From NCBI GenBank assembly GCA_937876355.1, contig CALFHN010000144.1, positions 1 to 55,505 of the forward strand: a DNA stretch of 55,505 bases, in the 5' to 3' direction. Below are positions 37,401 through 45,342 of this stretch, one piece after another (position 1 is the stretch's first letter; every line of letters begins with the position of its first letter). A program made the translations under genes and the position numbers. Under the pieces are notes generated by a model. It was not told the origin of the DNA. It made no database searches and was given only the letters and a program-made list of their open reading frames with translations. The stretch comes from an uncultured Bacteroidota bacterium. Lineage in GTDB: Bacteria; Bacteroidota; Rhodothermia; Rhodothermales; UBA10348.

Positions 37401-38297
37401 ATGAAACGAAAACTACTATTTATTCTTACCATTTCGGCCGCATTGTGGGTTAGCCCATCTAGTGTACAGGCCCAAAACACGCATCAAGTAGCTGTAGAAA
37501 ATGGAAATGTATTTGTAAACGGAAAACAAGTATCTAAAAACCTCTTGCCGACGTCACTTCATCTCATCGACAAGTCGACCAATCTGAAGTTTTGGAGCAA
37601 TAACGATGCACTAATTGAATTCAACAATATCGTATATGCTATAGAGAACGGAACGCTGGTTGAAGCAAGTCGAGAGGCCCTGGCGACCGGGCAGTTTTCA
37701 GTGTATTTCTCAAGCGAATCCAAAGAACTGCCTATAAAACTGTACAAAACAGGCGCAGTCCCGGTGGGATATGTGGTTCGCACCATGACGGGTGAAAAAC
37801 CCATGGCTCATTATGTTGAAGCCATGAATCAACGAGCAGAAGAATTCAACACGCTCCGACACAAAATTGATTCTGTCCGAGAACCAGAGGTTGCTGAAAT
37901 AGCCCTGCAACTTAAACTCGGTGCCGAAAATGTAGCAAGAATGGCCGAGTCTTTCCCTCAAGTTCAATTGGAAGCCTACCTAGCGGACATGCAGGATATG
38001 GACCATAGCTTGTATGACAAGCTGATGCGTGAACAACAAATGGAGATGGAGACCCACCATTTAGCGATGCAAATTAGAGAAGCCAAGTCGCGCGAGGAAC
38101 AAGTAAAAATTGCAACACACCTGCGCTCCGCTTTGAATGAAATTTTTCAATTCAAACAGGAAAACCGTAAAACTGAAATTGAGCAACTCACTATCAAATT
38201 GAATGAGTTGCAAAAAGGATTAAAAGATCGTGAGTCTCTTCGGAAAGACATAGTCGAAAATCGAATTAAGGAATTATTAGACCATTACCGTTGGTAA
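37401..38297 (+). CDS. Exported coiled-coil protein A of the sigma-factor module
   Basis: 298 aa with signal peptide (MKRKLLFILTISAALWVSPSSVQAQ). After it come VAVENGNVFVNGKQV and a beta-rich domain to about 125, then long helices. Residues 214-298 are clearly paralogous to the end of the next gene: shared elements are a Met-rich MEMETHHLAMQI, a charged coiled coil (EIEQLTIKLNELQKGL), a D-R-E/S-S-x-x-x-D-I-V/I pattern and a terminal aromatic Y-x-W. Probably periplasmic. The helical, Met-rich character recalls the Spy/CpxP type of stress sensor or chaperone, but the LTxxQ signature is missing, so this is only an analogy. Confidence 0.6.
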   Translation: MKRKLLFILTISAALWVSPSSVQAQNTHQVAVENGNVFVNGKQVSKNLLPTSLHLIDKSTNLKFWSNNDALIEFNNIVYAIENGTLVEASREALATGQFSVYFSSESKELPIKLYKTGAVPVGYVVRTMTGEKPMAHYVEAMNQRAEEFNTLRHKIDSVREPEVAEIALQLKLGAENVARMAESFPQVQLEAYLADMQDMDHSLYDKLMREQQMEMETHHLAMQIREAKSREEQVKIATHLRSALNEIFQFKQENRKTEIEQLTIKLNELQKGLKDRESLRKDIVENRIKELLDHYRW

Positions 38298-38317
38298 ACC
38301 AAACCCTCAGAAAAATT

Positions 38318-39121
38318 ATGAAACCTATTATAAACCTATTCCGCATCGGACTAGTGGCAACTTTTATGCTCACTTTTCTAGCGAGTACTCCCATTGATTC
38401 CTTTGCTCAAAACAAAAAAGAATCAAAAATTACGGTTCGAAGCAAAGCCAAAGCGGGCGAAAAATCAAATGAAACCATTGTTGTTGAAGTCAAAGACGGC
38501 AAAGTGTTTGTTGATGGAAAAGAAGTAGCAGAAGTGGATACCGAAGGGCGTAGAGTCTGGGTAAAGTCTGGCGACGATGGTTCGGAAGGTAACGGTGGCA
38601 AGAACACGTTCACGTTTAGCGGAACGGATATGGATATGGATATGGACGAAAATCATCTACTCTATGAAATGGATGGAAGTCACTTTATGTCCAAGACCGC
38701 CCCTCTAATGGAGCGTCTTAACTCTGAAATGGGCGAAGCCCGCATGCAGGCAAGAATGGCCCCGATGATGGACCGCGCATTTGCATACTCTAACGGAGCG
38801 AATACCTATTCCGTATTGGCAAATGAGTTTAGTATGGAATCCAATGGCGAGGTTATGAAAATGGATATGAAGTCTCGCGAATTGGCCATGCAAATACGTC
38901 GCGAAGACGGCGATACATCAAAACTCGAGACCGAATTGGACCAATTATTGGCCGAGATTTACACGACGAAACAAGAGGCCAATCAAAAACGCGTCGATAA
39001 GCTTCGTAGCGAATTAGAAAAACTTGAGCAAAATTTGACCGATCGTTCTTCTATTAAATCTGATATCATCGCCAAACGCAAAAAAGAGCTACTAGGTCAA
39101 GCGGACAAATACGATTGGTAG
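38318..39121 (+). CDS. Exported coiled-coil protein B of the sigma-factor module
   Basis: 267 aa from ATG 38318 (a frame from TTG 38291 overlaps the previous gene). Signal peptide ends SFAQ. Contains VVEVKDGKVFVDGKEVAEVD, matching VAVENGNVFVNGKQV of protein A, then a Met/Asp-rich stretch with a short MDMDMD repeat (about 109-114), a helical region with many Met residues (MQARMAPMMDRAF), and residues 180-267 homologous to the end of protein A (MKMDMKSRELAMQI, KLRSELEKLEQNL, ending KYDW). Met and Asp clusters could bind metal. Followed by a hairpin that ends the unit. Confidence 0.6.
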   Translation: MKPIINLFRIGLVATFMLTFLASTPIDSFAQNKKESKITVRSKAKAGEKSNETIVVEVKDGKVFVDGKEVAEVDTEGRRVWVKSGDDGSEGNGGKNTFTFSGTDMDMDMDENHLLYEMDGSHFMSKTAPLMERLNSEMGEARMQARMAPMMDRAFAYSNGANTYSVLANEFSMESNGEVMKMDMKSRELAMQIRREDGDTSKLETELDQLLAEIYTTKQEANQKRVDKLRSELEKLEQNLTDRSSIKSDIIAKRKKELLGQADKYDW

Positions 39122-39147
39122 GTTTTGAGGTTGTCTGATCTCAAAAC
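39122..39147 (+). other. Stem-loop directly after the stop of protein B
   Basis: GTTTTGAG and CTCAAAAC pair around a ten-base loop, starting one base after the stop codon. No U-run follows, so it may stabilise the mRNA end rather than terminate. Confidence 0.5.
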
Positions 39148-39221
39148 GGAACCTGTTGAACCAAGGGGAAATCATTCCGAGTACGTTGAATGTGATTCCT
39201 AACAAAATGTGTGGCGATTAG

Positions 39222-39259
39222 GTGGGGCGGGGGCAATATGCCCCGCTCCACTTATTTTG
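39222..39259 (+). terminator. GC-rich terminator after the sigma-factor module
   Basis: Arms GTGGGGCGGGGGCA and TGCCCCGCTCCAC (one mismatch, one bulge) around ATA, followed by TTATTTTG. Likely transcription end for the 36108-39121 genes, about 100 bases past the last stop. Confidence 0.65.
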
Positions 39260-39366
39260 ACCTATTCTCAACTTTCCGAATGCTTTGGCATTAGACTTGC
39301 ATAAGTTCAGATATGTCAATACTTAGCCTCAGAAGCACCTTTTGTGAAAGCCTAGAGCTGATTCGT

Positions 39367-40542
39367 ATGTCCGTGATTCGACTGCTTGTAATAATTGTGA
39401 TAATCCTTTGTCCCACACGGGCTACAGGATTCGATGGCTCCCAGCAGACGGACTGGACAACCGTCCAAAGAGTCTCTTTTTCCAAAACAGCTGACCGCAC
39501 TGGACACGTCGTTCGTATTCACGTATCTGACTCTGTTGATGGACACAGTCTTCCTGTTGCAGATGCGAATGGCGTAATTTCAGTTGTTCTCTTTCGCACT
39601 CGACTTTCCCAACATCGGGTCTTGGATAATCCGATTCTTCCCATAGAGTTGTATCAAATCAACCAAGTGAATCAGGATGTTGTGATTAAGCTCACTTTGA
39701 GCAATTCCTCTATCACTGCGACTGCGTACCGCGATCAAGCTTCAAACGACATTTTGATTTTTGTCGCACTACAAAATGAGGTTGCGCCCAAACTTCCGAC
39801 GACCGATCCGACCTCTGGAGCACGTTGGACGTTGGACACCATTGTAATTGACGCTGGGCATGGGGGCAAAGATTTAGGCGCAGTAGCCTCCAACGGGCTC
39901 AGAGAAAAGGATATTGTATTAGACGTGGCTTTAAAGCTTGGATCTTATTTGAAAGAAAATCTTGGGGTCAATGTTGTATTTACACGAGACTCTGATGAAT
40001 TTATTTCACTCCAAGGACGAGGTCATTTGGCCAATCAGGTAGGTGGAAAGCTGTTCGTTTCTATTCACGCAAACGCTGCACCTGACCGGTCCGCTAGGGG
40101 AACCGAAACATACTTTTTGGGCCTTCACAAATCTGATGCTGCCAAACGGGTAATGGATCGCGAGAACGAAGTCATTCAGTTCGAGGATGATCCGACCACA
40201 TACGAGCGCATGGACTCTCGGATTGCTGTGATGCATACGCTCGCTCAAAGCGCTTACATGAGACAATCTCAATTCTTGGCGGACCTTGTAGAAAACCAAT
40301 TTGAAGAACGAGTAGGCCGGAAAAGCAGAGGTGTTAAACAGGCTGGATTTTATGTACTTTATGGGGCGTCAATGCCCGCAATCCTCGTCGAATTAGGATT
40401 CATTTCCAATTCGGCAGAGGCTTCGTTTATGGCTTCTCCAGACGGCCAGTCCTACCTGGCAAGTGCCATTTACAGATCCATCGTTGCTTATAAATCTGAA
40501 TACGATAAAGGCCTGTTACTGCCATCCAACGGTGATAAGTGA
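39367..40542 (+). CDS. N-acetylmuramoyl-L-alanine amidase (Amidase_3)
   Basis: 391 aa from ATG 39367, which gives the better signal sequence (MSVIRLLVIIVIILCP); ATG 39313 would add 18 residues. The N-terminal 150 residues resemble an AMIN-like beta domain. The catalytic domain has the zinc-binding pattern: VIDAGHGGKDLGA (first His), REKDIVLDVALKLG (Glu), FVSIHANAAP (second His) and the catalytic Glu in AILVELGFISN. It removes peptide stems from peptidoglycan in the periplasm, often in cell separation. Its TGA overlaps the GTG start of the following apt gene (GTGA). Confidence 0.92.
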   Translation: MSVIRLLVIIVIILCPTRATGFDGSQQTDWTTVQRVSFSKTADRTGHVVRIHVSDSVDGHSLPVADANGVISVVLFRTRLSQHRVLDNPILPIELYQINQVNQDVVIKLTLSNSSITATAYRDQASNDILIFVALQNEVAPKLPTTDPTSGARWTLDTIVIDAGHGGKDLGAVASNGLREKDIVLDVALKLGSYLKENLGVNVVFTRDSDEFISLQGRGHLANQVGGKLFVSIHANAAPDRSARGTETYFLGLHKSDAAKRVMDRENEVIQFEDDPTTYERMDSRIAVMHTLAQSAYMRQSQFLADLVENQFEERVGRKSRGVKQAGFYVLYGASMPAILVELGFISNSAEASFMASPDGQSYLASAIYRSIVAYKSEYDKGLLLPSNGDK

Positions 40543-41078
40543 GCAGGAAAGATGCCATGCTCGAATCTCTTAAAACTGCTGTTCGAACCGTCCATGATTT
40601 TCCAATCCCTGGAATTCAATTCAAAGACATCACCCCAATTTTGGCCATTCCAAAGTTATTTCGATATGCCGTAGACGCACTGGCAGAACCTTGGAAAAAT
40701 TCCAATATCATTAAAGTGATTGGTATTGAGTCTAGAGGCTTCATCCTGGGAGCGATACTCGCAGATGAATTAAACGCAGGGTTCGTTGCGGTGCGGAAAG
40801 AAGGGAAGCTGCCCTTCACAACTATTCGTGAAACGTATGGGCTTGAATATGGTGTTGACACGATCGAGATGCACATCGATGCTTTGGATACCAACGATAT
40901 TGTTCTCATTCATGATGATGTCATCGCGACTGGTGGGACGGCTGCAGCCGCTCATCGCCTCGCAACGTTCGCCAATGCCACGATTGCTGGCTACTGTTTC
41001 CTTATTGATCTTACCTTTTTAGATGGAAGATCCAAACTAAACCAACGTCTTCCCTGTCATTCGTTGATTCAATATTAG
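40539..41078 (+). CDS. apt: Adenine phosphoribosyltransferase
   Basis: 179 aa from GTG 40539, overlapping the upstream stop; ATG 40557 is a possible alternative. Family blocks: HDFPIPGIQFKDITPIL at the start, GIESRGFILGAILADELNAGFV, RKEGKLPF and the PRPP-binding loop VLIHDDVIATGGTAAAA. Makes AMP and diphosphate from adenine and PRPP in purine salvage. Cytoplasmic. The coupling to a cell-wall amidase is probably only operon convenience. Confidence 0.95.
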   Translation: MSRKDAMLESLKTAVRTVHDFPIPGIQFKDITPILAIPKLFRYAVDALAEPWKNSNIIKVIGIESRGFILGAILADELNAGFVAVRKEGKLPFTTIRETYGLEYGVDTIEMHIDALDTNDIVLIHDDVIATGGTAAAAHRLATFANATIAGYCFLIDLTFLDGRSKLNQRLPCHSLIQY

Positions 41079-41142
41079 AAGAGAAACGAACCACTTCCTG
41101 GATCGGACCTTCTTCTACAACCGATTCACTCGTATACCTTCT

Positions 41143-41715
41143 ATGAAACCACGTTTGGCCCGTTGGGCACTTCTTCTACTCATACCTGGTTTTTTTTCTG
41201 CGGGATGTGATGCTGATGCTTTGAGCTCAAACTCGGTTTTTTTGACTCACGAATTTTCGACCGACACCCAGGGCAAATCGATTAGATTCACCTTCTCGTC
41301 AAATGATGTTTCGGCCAACCGTCTGAATGATATCAGTTGTAATTGTAGCATTAACATTCAACAATACATTCAATCCCAAGGATTTCAGGCTTCCGATCTG
41401 GTATCTGCCACGTTGGTGTCTGCAGACCTCATCATGTTGTTTCCCATTACCAAGAAGGTTGATTTTCTGAGCCAAGCCATCTTGAAGTTTACGTCCGCTG
41501 GCAATTCAGTTACTGAGGTAGCGAATTTATCTAGTTTTCCAGCGACCCGTGAGGTATCGCTTGTCGTCCTCCCAAACCGAAACATTGCTGCATTTCTTGA
41601 AAGCGCTAATTTTGGCGCAATTCTTCAACTCGATCCCTCGACTTTAGGTGCGGACGAATCCTACGATTTCAGTATTATTATCAAGGTTCGGCTCAAGTTA
41701 TCAGACGGCAATTAA
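41143..41715 (+). CDS. Lipoprotein of unknown function
   Basis: 190 aa. Lipoprotein signal with lipobox SAGC near residue 23. The mature part is beta-rich with a short Cys pair (SCNCS, near residue 66) and no motif I recognise; SFPATREVSLVVLP and YDFSIIIKVRLKL look like strands of a sandwich. The last four bases overlap the end of the convergent RidA gene. Confidence 0.6.
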   Translation: MKPRLARWALLLLIPGFFSAGCDADALSSNSVFLTHEFSTDTQGKSIRFTFSSNDVSANRLNDISCNCSINIQQYIQSQGFQASDLVSATLVSADLIMLFPITKKVDFLSQAILKFTSAGNSVTEVANLSSFPATREVSLVVLPNRNIAAFLESANFGAILQLDPSTLGADESYDFSIIIKVRLKLSDGN

Positions 41716-42113
41716 CGAACTGCAATACAGGCTATTTCGACACGTGCGCCGCGTGGGAGTGCCGATACTTCTACCGTCTCTCTGGCAGGGGCGTTCGAGC
41801 CAAAATACCGGGCATAAATTTCATTGATCTGGGCATAGTCATTGATATCGACCATGTAAACTCGGCAGGAAACCACGTTGTTCATAGACATTCCGGCTCC
41901 GGTCAGAACACCCTCTAAGTTTTCCAACACTCTTGCCGTTTCAGTTTCAATTCCAGAGGTAATCATATGACCCGTTTTGGGATCGATCGGAATTTGACCA
42001 GAACAATACAACGTATCTCCTACCAAAACAGCTTGGCTGTACGGCCCAACGGAAGCTGGGGCGAGCTGTGTTTTGATTTTGATCCGTTCTACTGAAAGTT
42101 CTTTTTTTCGCAT
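41712..42113 (-). CDS. RidA-family enamine/imine deaminase
   Basis: 133 aa, ATG 42113. Typical RidA sequence: SVGPYSQAVLVGDTLYCSGQIPIDPKTG, TARVLENLEGVLTGAGMSMNNVVSCRVYMVDI and the closing PARETVEVSALPRGARVEIACIAV. The Arg in CRVYM and Glu near the C-terminus are the substrate-binding residues of the family. Hydrolyses reactive 2-aminoacrylate/enamines from PLP enzymes, protecting against their damage. Cytoplasmic. Confidence 0.94.
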   Translation of the reverse strand: MRKKELSVERIKIKTQLAPASVGPYSQAVLVGDTLYCSGQIPIDPKTGHMITSGIETETARVLENLEGVLTGAGMSMNNVVSCRVYMVDINDYAQINEIYARYFGSNAPARETVEVSALPRGARVEIACIAVR

Positions 42114-42217
42114 CCTGCTTTTCGATTACGTATATAGAGTCGGGATTTGTCGCAACTTGCGCTAATACAGTGGTTTACACAAACGAATTATCGTTTAAGA
42201 CACTAGATAATGGGATT

Positions 42218-43024
42218 ATGGATTTAGGATTAAAAGGAAAAAGCGCATTTGTCGCTGGCTCCAGCAGTGGATTGGGTCGAGCAATAGCTAAAGAACTCAT
42301 TATGGAAGGCTGCCGCGTGGCAATCTGCTCTCGCGGAAAGGACCGAATTGAGGCGGCAGCCTCATGGTTGATATCTCAAACGGGATGCGAGCCGGACCGA
42401 GTTTTACCCTTGGTCTGTGACGTTACCGATGAGTCAGAAATTAAAAAGGCCATGGAGGATACCGTCTCAAAATTTGGATCGCTCAATCTCCTAGTCACAA
42501 ACTCCGGCGGACCACCGACAGGCCAAATTGACGACCTTGATGCTGAAATGTGGCGCAGTGCAATTGAACTCAACTTAATGAGCACAATCAACCTGTGCCG
42601 CGCAGCACTTCCTGCATTGAGAAAAACATCTGACGACCACGCAAGTATTTTGATGATTACTTCCTTGTCGGCCAAGCAGCCTGTTCCCTCTTTGTACCTT
42701 TCAAATGTATCCCGTGCCGGCGTCCAAGGGTTTTCAAAAAGTCTGTCCGAACAGCTTGGGGTTGAGGGAATAACCGTCAATACAATATTGCCTGGGTATA
42801 CAAAAACAGACCGACTTACCCATCTGTCCGAGTCTATTCACGAACAAACAGGAAAGTCCATTGGTGAAATTGAAGCGGGTTGGGCGGCTAGTAGCGCCTT
42901 AAAGCGAATTGGGACAGAAGAAGAGTTTGCTGCTGCAGCGACTTTTTTACTAAGCACTCGGGCTCGCTTTATCACCGGAATAGCGTTGGTTGTGGACGGC
43001 GGCGCTGTAAAGAGTCTCTTGTAA
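42218..43024 (+). CDS. Atypical short-chain dehydrogenase/reductase
   Basis: 268 aa from ATG 42218; the frame upstream adds sixteen unsupported residues. Cofactor motif VAGSSSGLGRAIAKEL, NSGGPPTG, and the closing VDGGA are standard SDR. The active-site segment reads ITSLSAKQPVPSLYLSNVSRAG: in place of YxxxK there is L-S-N-x-x-R, a variant known in one SDR subgroup related to 3-oxoacyl-ACP reductases. Catalysis, if any, must differ from classical SDRs. It starts a three-gene run with the metallo-hydrolase (12 bases on) and the copper protein. Confidence 0.88.
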   Translation: MDLGLKGKSAFVAGSSSGLGRAIAKELIMEGCRVAICSRGKDRIEAAASWLISQTGCEPDRVLPLVCDVTDESEIKKAMEDTVSKFGSLNLLVTNSGGPPTGQIDDLDAEMWRSAIELNLMSTINLCRAALPALRKTSDDHASILMITSLSAKQPVPSLYLSNVSRAGVQGFSKSLSEQLGVEGITVNTILPGYTKTDRLTHLSESIHEQTGKSIGEIEAGWAASSALKRIGTEEEFAAAATFLLSTRARFITGIALVVDGGAVKSLL

Positions 43025-43036
43025 TAGGCAAACACT

Positions 43037-44005
43037 ATGCGCTTTGTTTTCATTCTCTTACTTTTGCTGGCTTCGTGTGCGCCTGAGGGTGAGCCTTCTT
43101 CCTCGATTTCAAATCCTTCGGAAGTAAATCCCGAAGCATCTCGTCCCTATTTGGTTGTGCTCGGCATTGCACAAGATGGGGGTGCGCCTCAAGCGGGGTC
43201 GCATACTGATTTACGGTGGAATGAACCAGAAAATAGCCATATGGCGACAAGTTTGGGCCTTGTTGACCCTGAAACGGGCAAACGATGGATGTTTGAAGCA
43301 ACTCCTGACTTTAGGCGACAATGGTATGAGCTGGATACACACGCTGGACTTAGAACCGAACGTGTTCCAGACGGAATTTTTCTAACCCACGCCCATATCG
43401 GTCACTATACTGGCCTCATGTTTCTGGGCCACGAATCTGTTGGGGCGCAAGGCGTTCCCGTATACGTGTGGCCTAAAATGGCTAAATTCCTTACACAAAA
43501 TGGTCCTTGGTCGCAGTTGGTTAAGTTGGCAAATATTCAGCTGGAGACGCTTGGGCCAGATTCCCTTGTGGAATTGTCCGACGCTTTGAACGTTCGTTCG
43601 TTTTTAGTGCCACACAGACAGGAATTTGCCGAGGTTGCTGGTTTTGTAATTGAAGGCCCAAATCGACGGGTAGGATTCATTCCGGATATCGACTCATGGG
43701 AGGAGTGGGATTCAACTGGAATTGGGTTGGAACGATTTCTTGATTCAGTCGACCTAGCCTTGGTAGACGCCACTTTTTTCTCTAACGGAGAAATTCCTGG
43801 ACGAGATATGAGTTCATTCCCACACCCGTTCATTTCCCACACGATGTCGCGACTTGCCGCCGCGTCCGATCTCACGAAATCAAAAGTGATTTTTATCCAT
43901 ATAAACCATACAAATCCTGCTCTTTTGATTGAAAGCGAAGCGTATCAATCCATATTAAATGCTGGTTTTAGCGTCGCATATCCCGGTCAGCAGATCGATC
44001 TTTGA
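43037..44005 (+). CDS. Metallo-beta-lactamase-fold lipoprotein, PqqB-like
   Basis: 322 aa. Signal with lipobox LLASC, so a lipoprotein. VVLGIAQDGGAPQAG and FLTHAHIGHYTGLMFLG are the recognisable blocks; the metal motif is HAHIGH rather than HxHxDH, so the usual Asp ligand is Gly. Later His/Asp residues (VPHRQEF, FIPDIDSW, VDATFFS, IHINHTNP) are present. Resembles the PqqB-like branch of the fold. Likely hydrolase or oxidoreductase in the periplasm with unknown substrate; its metal occupancy may be unusual. Confidence 0.8.
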   Translation: MRFVFILLLLLASCAPEGEPSSSISNPSEVNPEASRPYLVVLGIAQDGGAPQAGSHTDLRWNEPENSHMATSLGLVDPETGKRWMFEATPDFRRQWYELDTHAGLRTERVPDGIFLTHAHIGHYTGLMFLGHESVGAQGVPVYVWPKMAKFLTQNGPWSQLVKLANIQLETLGPDSLVELSDALNVRSFLVPHRQEFAEVAGFVIEGPNRRVGFIPDIDSWEEWDSTGIGLERFLDSVDLALVDATFFSNGEIPGRDMSSFPHPFISHTMSRLAAASDLTKSKVIFIHINHTNPALLIESEAYQSILNAGFSVAYPGQQIDL

Positions 44006-44016
44006 CATCACTCAGC

Positions 44017-44328
44017 ATGAAATACTCTCCTTTATTACTCTTGAGTTTTATTCTTGTAGCCTGCTCGGACCCTCAACCGCCCATCAACCCGGAATCTGTC
44101 CGGGTTTTTGAAGGCGGCGTAGGTAAGGTTAGAGAAATCGTAGCCGACGGAAATCTTGCCGTTGTTGTACACGATGAAATCCCAGGTTTCATGACGGCCA
44201 TGACCATGACATTCGGACTACGAGAGGATTCCGTCCGTCACGCCATATCTACAGGAGACTCAATATCATTTCAAGTCTCCTTCGACGGCATCGACGCCTG
44301 GATATCACGTGTGAAAGTGATTCATTAG
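44017..44328 (+). CDS. CusF-like copper-binding lipoprotein
   Basis: 103 aa from ATG 44017 (a TTG at 44002 overlaps the previous stop). Lipobox LVAC. The mature OB-fold part has VVHDEIPGFMTAMTMTFGL, matching the H...PGFMPAMTM metal site of CusF/copper-binding proteins, followed by the closing strand ISFQVSFDG. Likely carries Cu(I) in the periplasm. It ends the operon with the SDR and metallo-hydrolase genes; supply of copper to cytochromes nearby is only a guess. Confidence 0.82.
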   Translation: MKYSPLLLLSFILVACSDPQPPINPESVRVFEGGVGKVREIVADGNLAVVVHDEIPGFMTAMTMTFGLREDSVRHAISTGDSISFQVSFDGIDAWISRVKVIH

Positions 44329-44361
44329 AGACAAAACAGGGCCGCCGCTTATCGTCAGGAA

Positions 44362-45219
44362 TTACAGCGTCCCAATGTATTTGTATAACGCCTCCAATTC
44401 CACGTCATCTAGGTGGCCGATTTGCTTCCAAGGCATAAAGGCAGCGTCAAGATGACGATCCGATGGGGTAACACCCTCTCTTATGGTCTTGATAAAACCG
44501 TCAAGTCCCCAACTTTGCGTGGTACGCAGGTCAGGAGCAGGCGGTGAAGCTGGATCTGGAGGCTGGTTGCCCAATAAGCCAACCCCGTGGCAAACTTGGC
44601 ACAGTACACTAGCTCGATATTCACCCCACTCTACGGTGGCAGCTTTTTCAGGCATTTCAAGCCGTGATGGGCCGAGCATTGCATCCGGAGCCAATTTCAT
44701 ATCGTCGCTCATTCCCATAATCATCTTTCCAAGCAAGCGGAATTCCGACCGGGCCAATTCGTGATCAACGGGATCAACCTGTTTCAGGTAGGCAATTTAA
44801 GCTCCTACCTCAACATCGCTAAAGTAATAGTATGCTTCGGAAGGCATCACGATCAGTCCCCTCCCATCTTGTCCGACGCCATGCCGAATGGCACGAAGCC
44901 AATCCCCATCTGAAAACACGCTTCCAACTCCGCCTTTCCCAGAAGTCAAATTTGAAGCATTCACCAGAAACGGCGGAGCATCAGCAACCATGGCTCCGCT
45001 GAAATTAGCTCCATGACATTTTTGACAACCGTGGGACTCCGCCAAATATTTGCCCAGCACAATCGACAATGAATCTGTAGGAATTACTACATCATCAAAA
45101 TCTGATGGGTAATGGTTGGCTATTTTAGTTTCTCCTTTTGATTTGGCCACAAAAGCCAATATCGATAGCAGCACAACGACTATTCCAAGCAATCCAAGTA
45201 TCCATTTAAAAATTTTCAT
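44362..45219 (-). pseudogene. Membrane-anchored diheme cytochrome c gene split by an in-frame TAA
   Basis: ATG 45219 opens a frame with an N-terminal membrane anchor (WILGLLGIVVVLLSILAFVA), a heme motif CQKCH and MPSEAYYYFSDVEVGA, then TAA at 44797-44799. In the same frame, with no base lost, the sequence continues IAYLKQVDPVDHEL and on to a second heme domain with CQVCHG, ending at 44362. The intact protein would have about 285 residues and two cytochrome c domains. A single change (for example TTA to TAA) explains the interruption. The second half could only be made separately from the TTG at 44757, without an export signal. Either inactivated or a base error in the assembly. Confidence 0.8.
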
Positions 45220-45342
45220 AGGTTCGGGTGTCTATTAGCTGAAATTAATGGTGCATTCGTGCGGAATCTTGTCTTTACCGGTTGACTCAAATGTATTAAA
45301 ACCCGACTATCAGTTGAAACTAGTCACAAAAATAATTCCATC

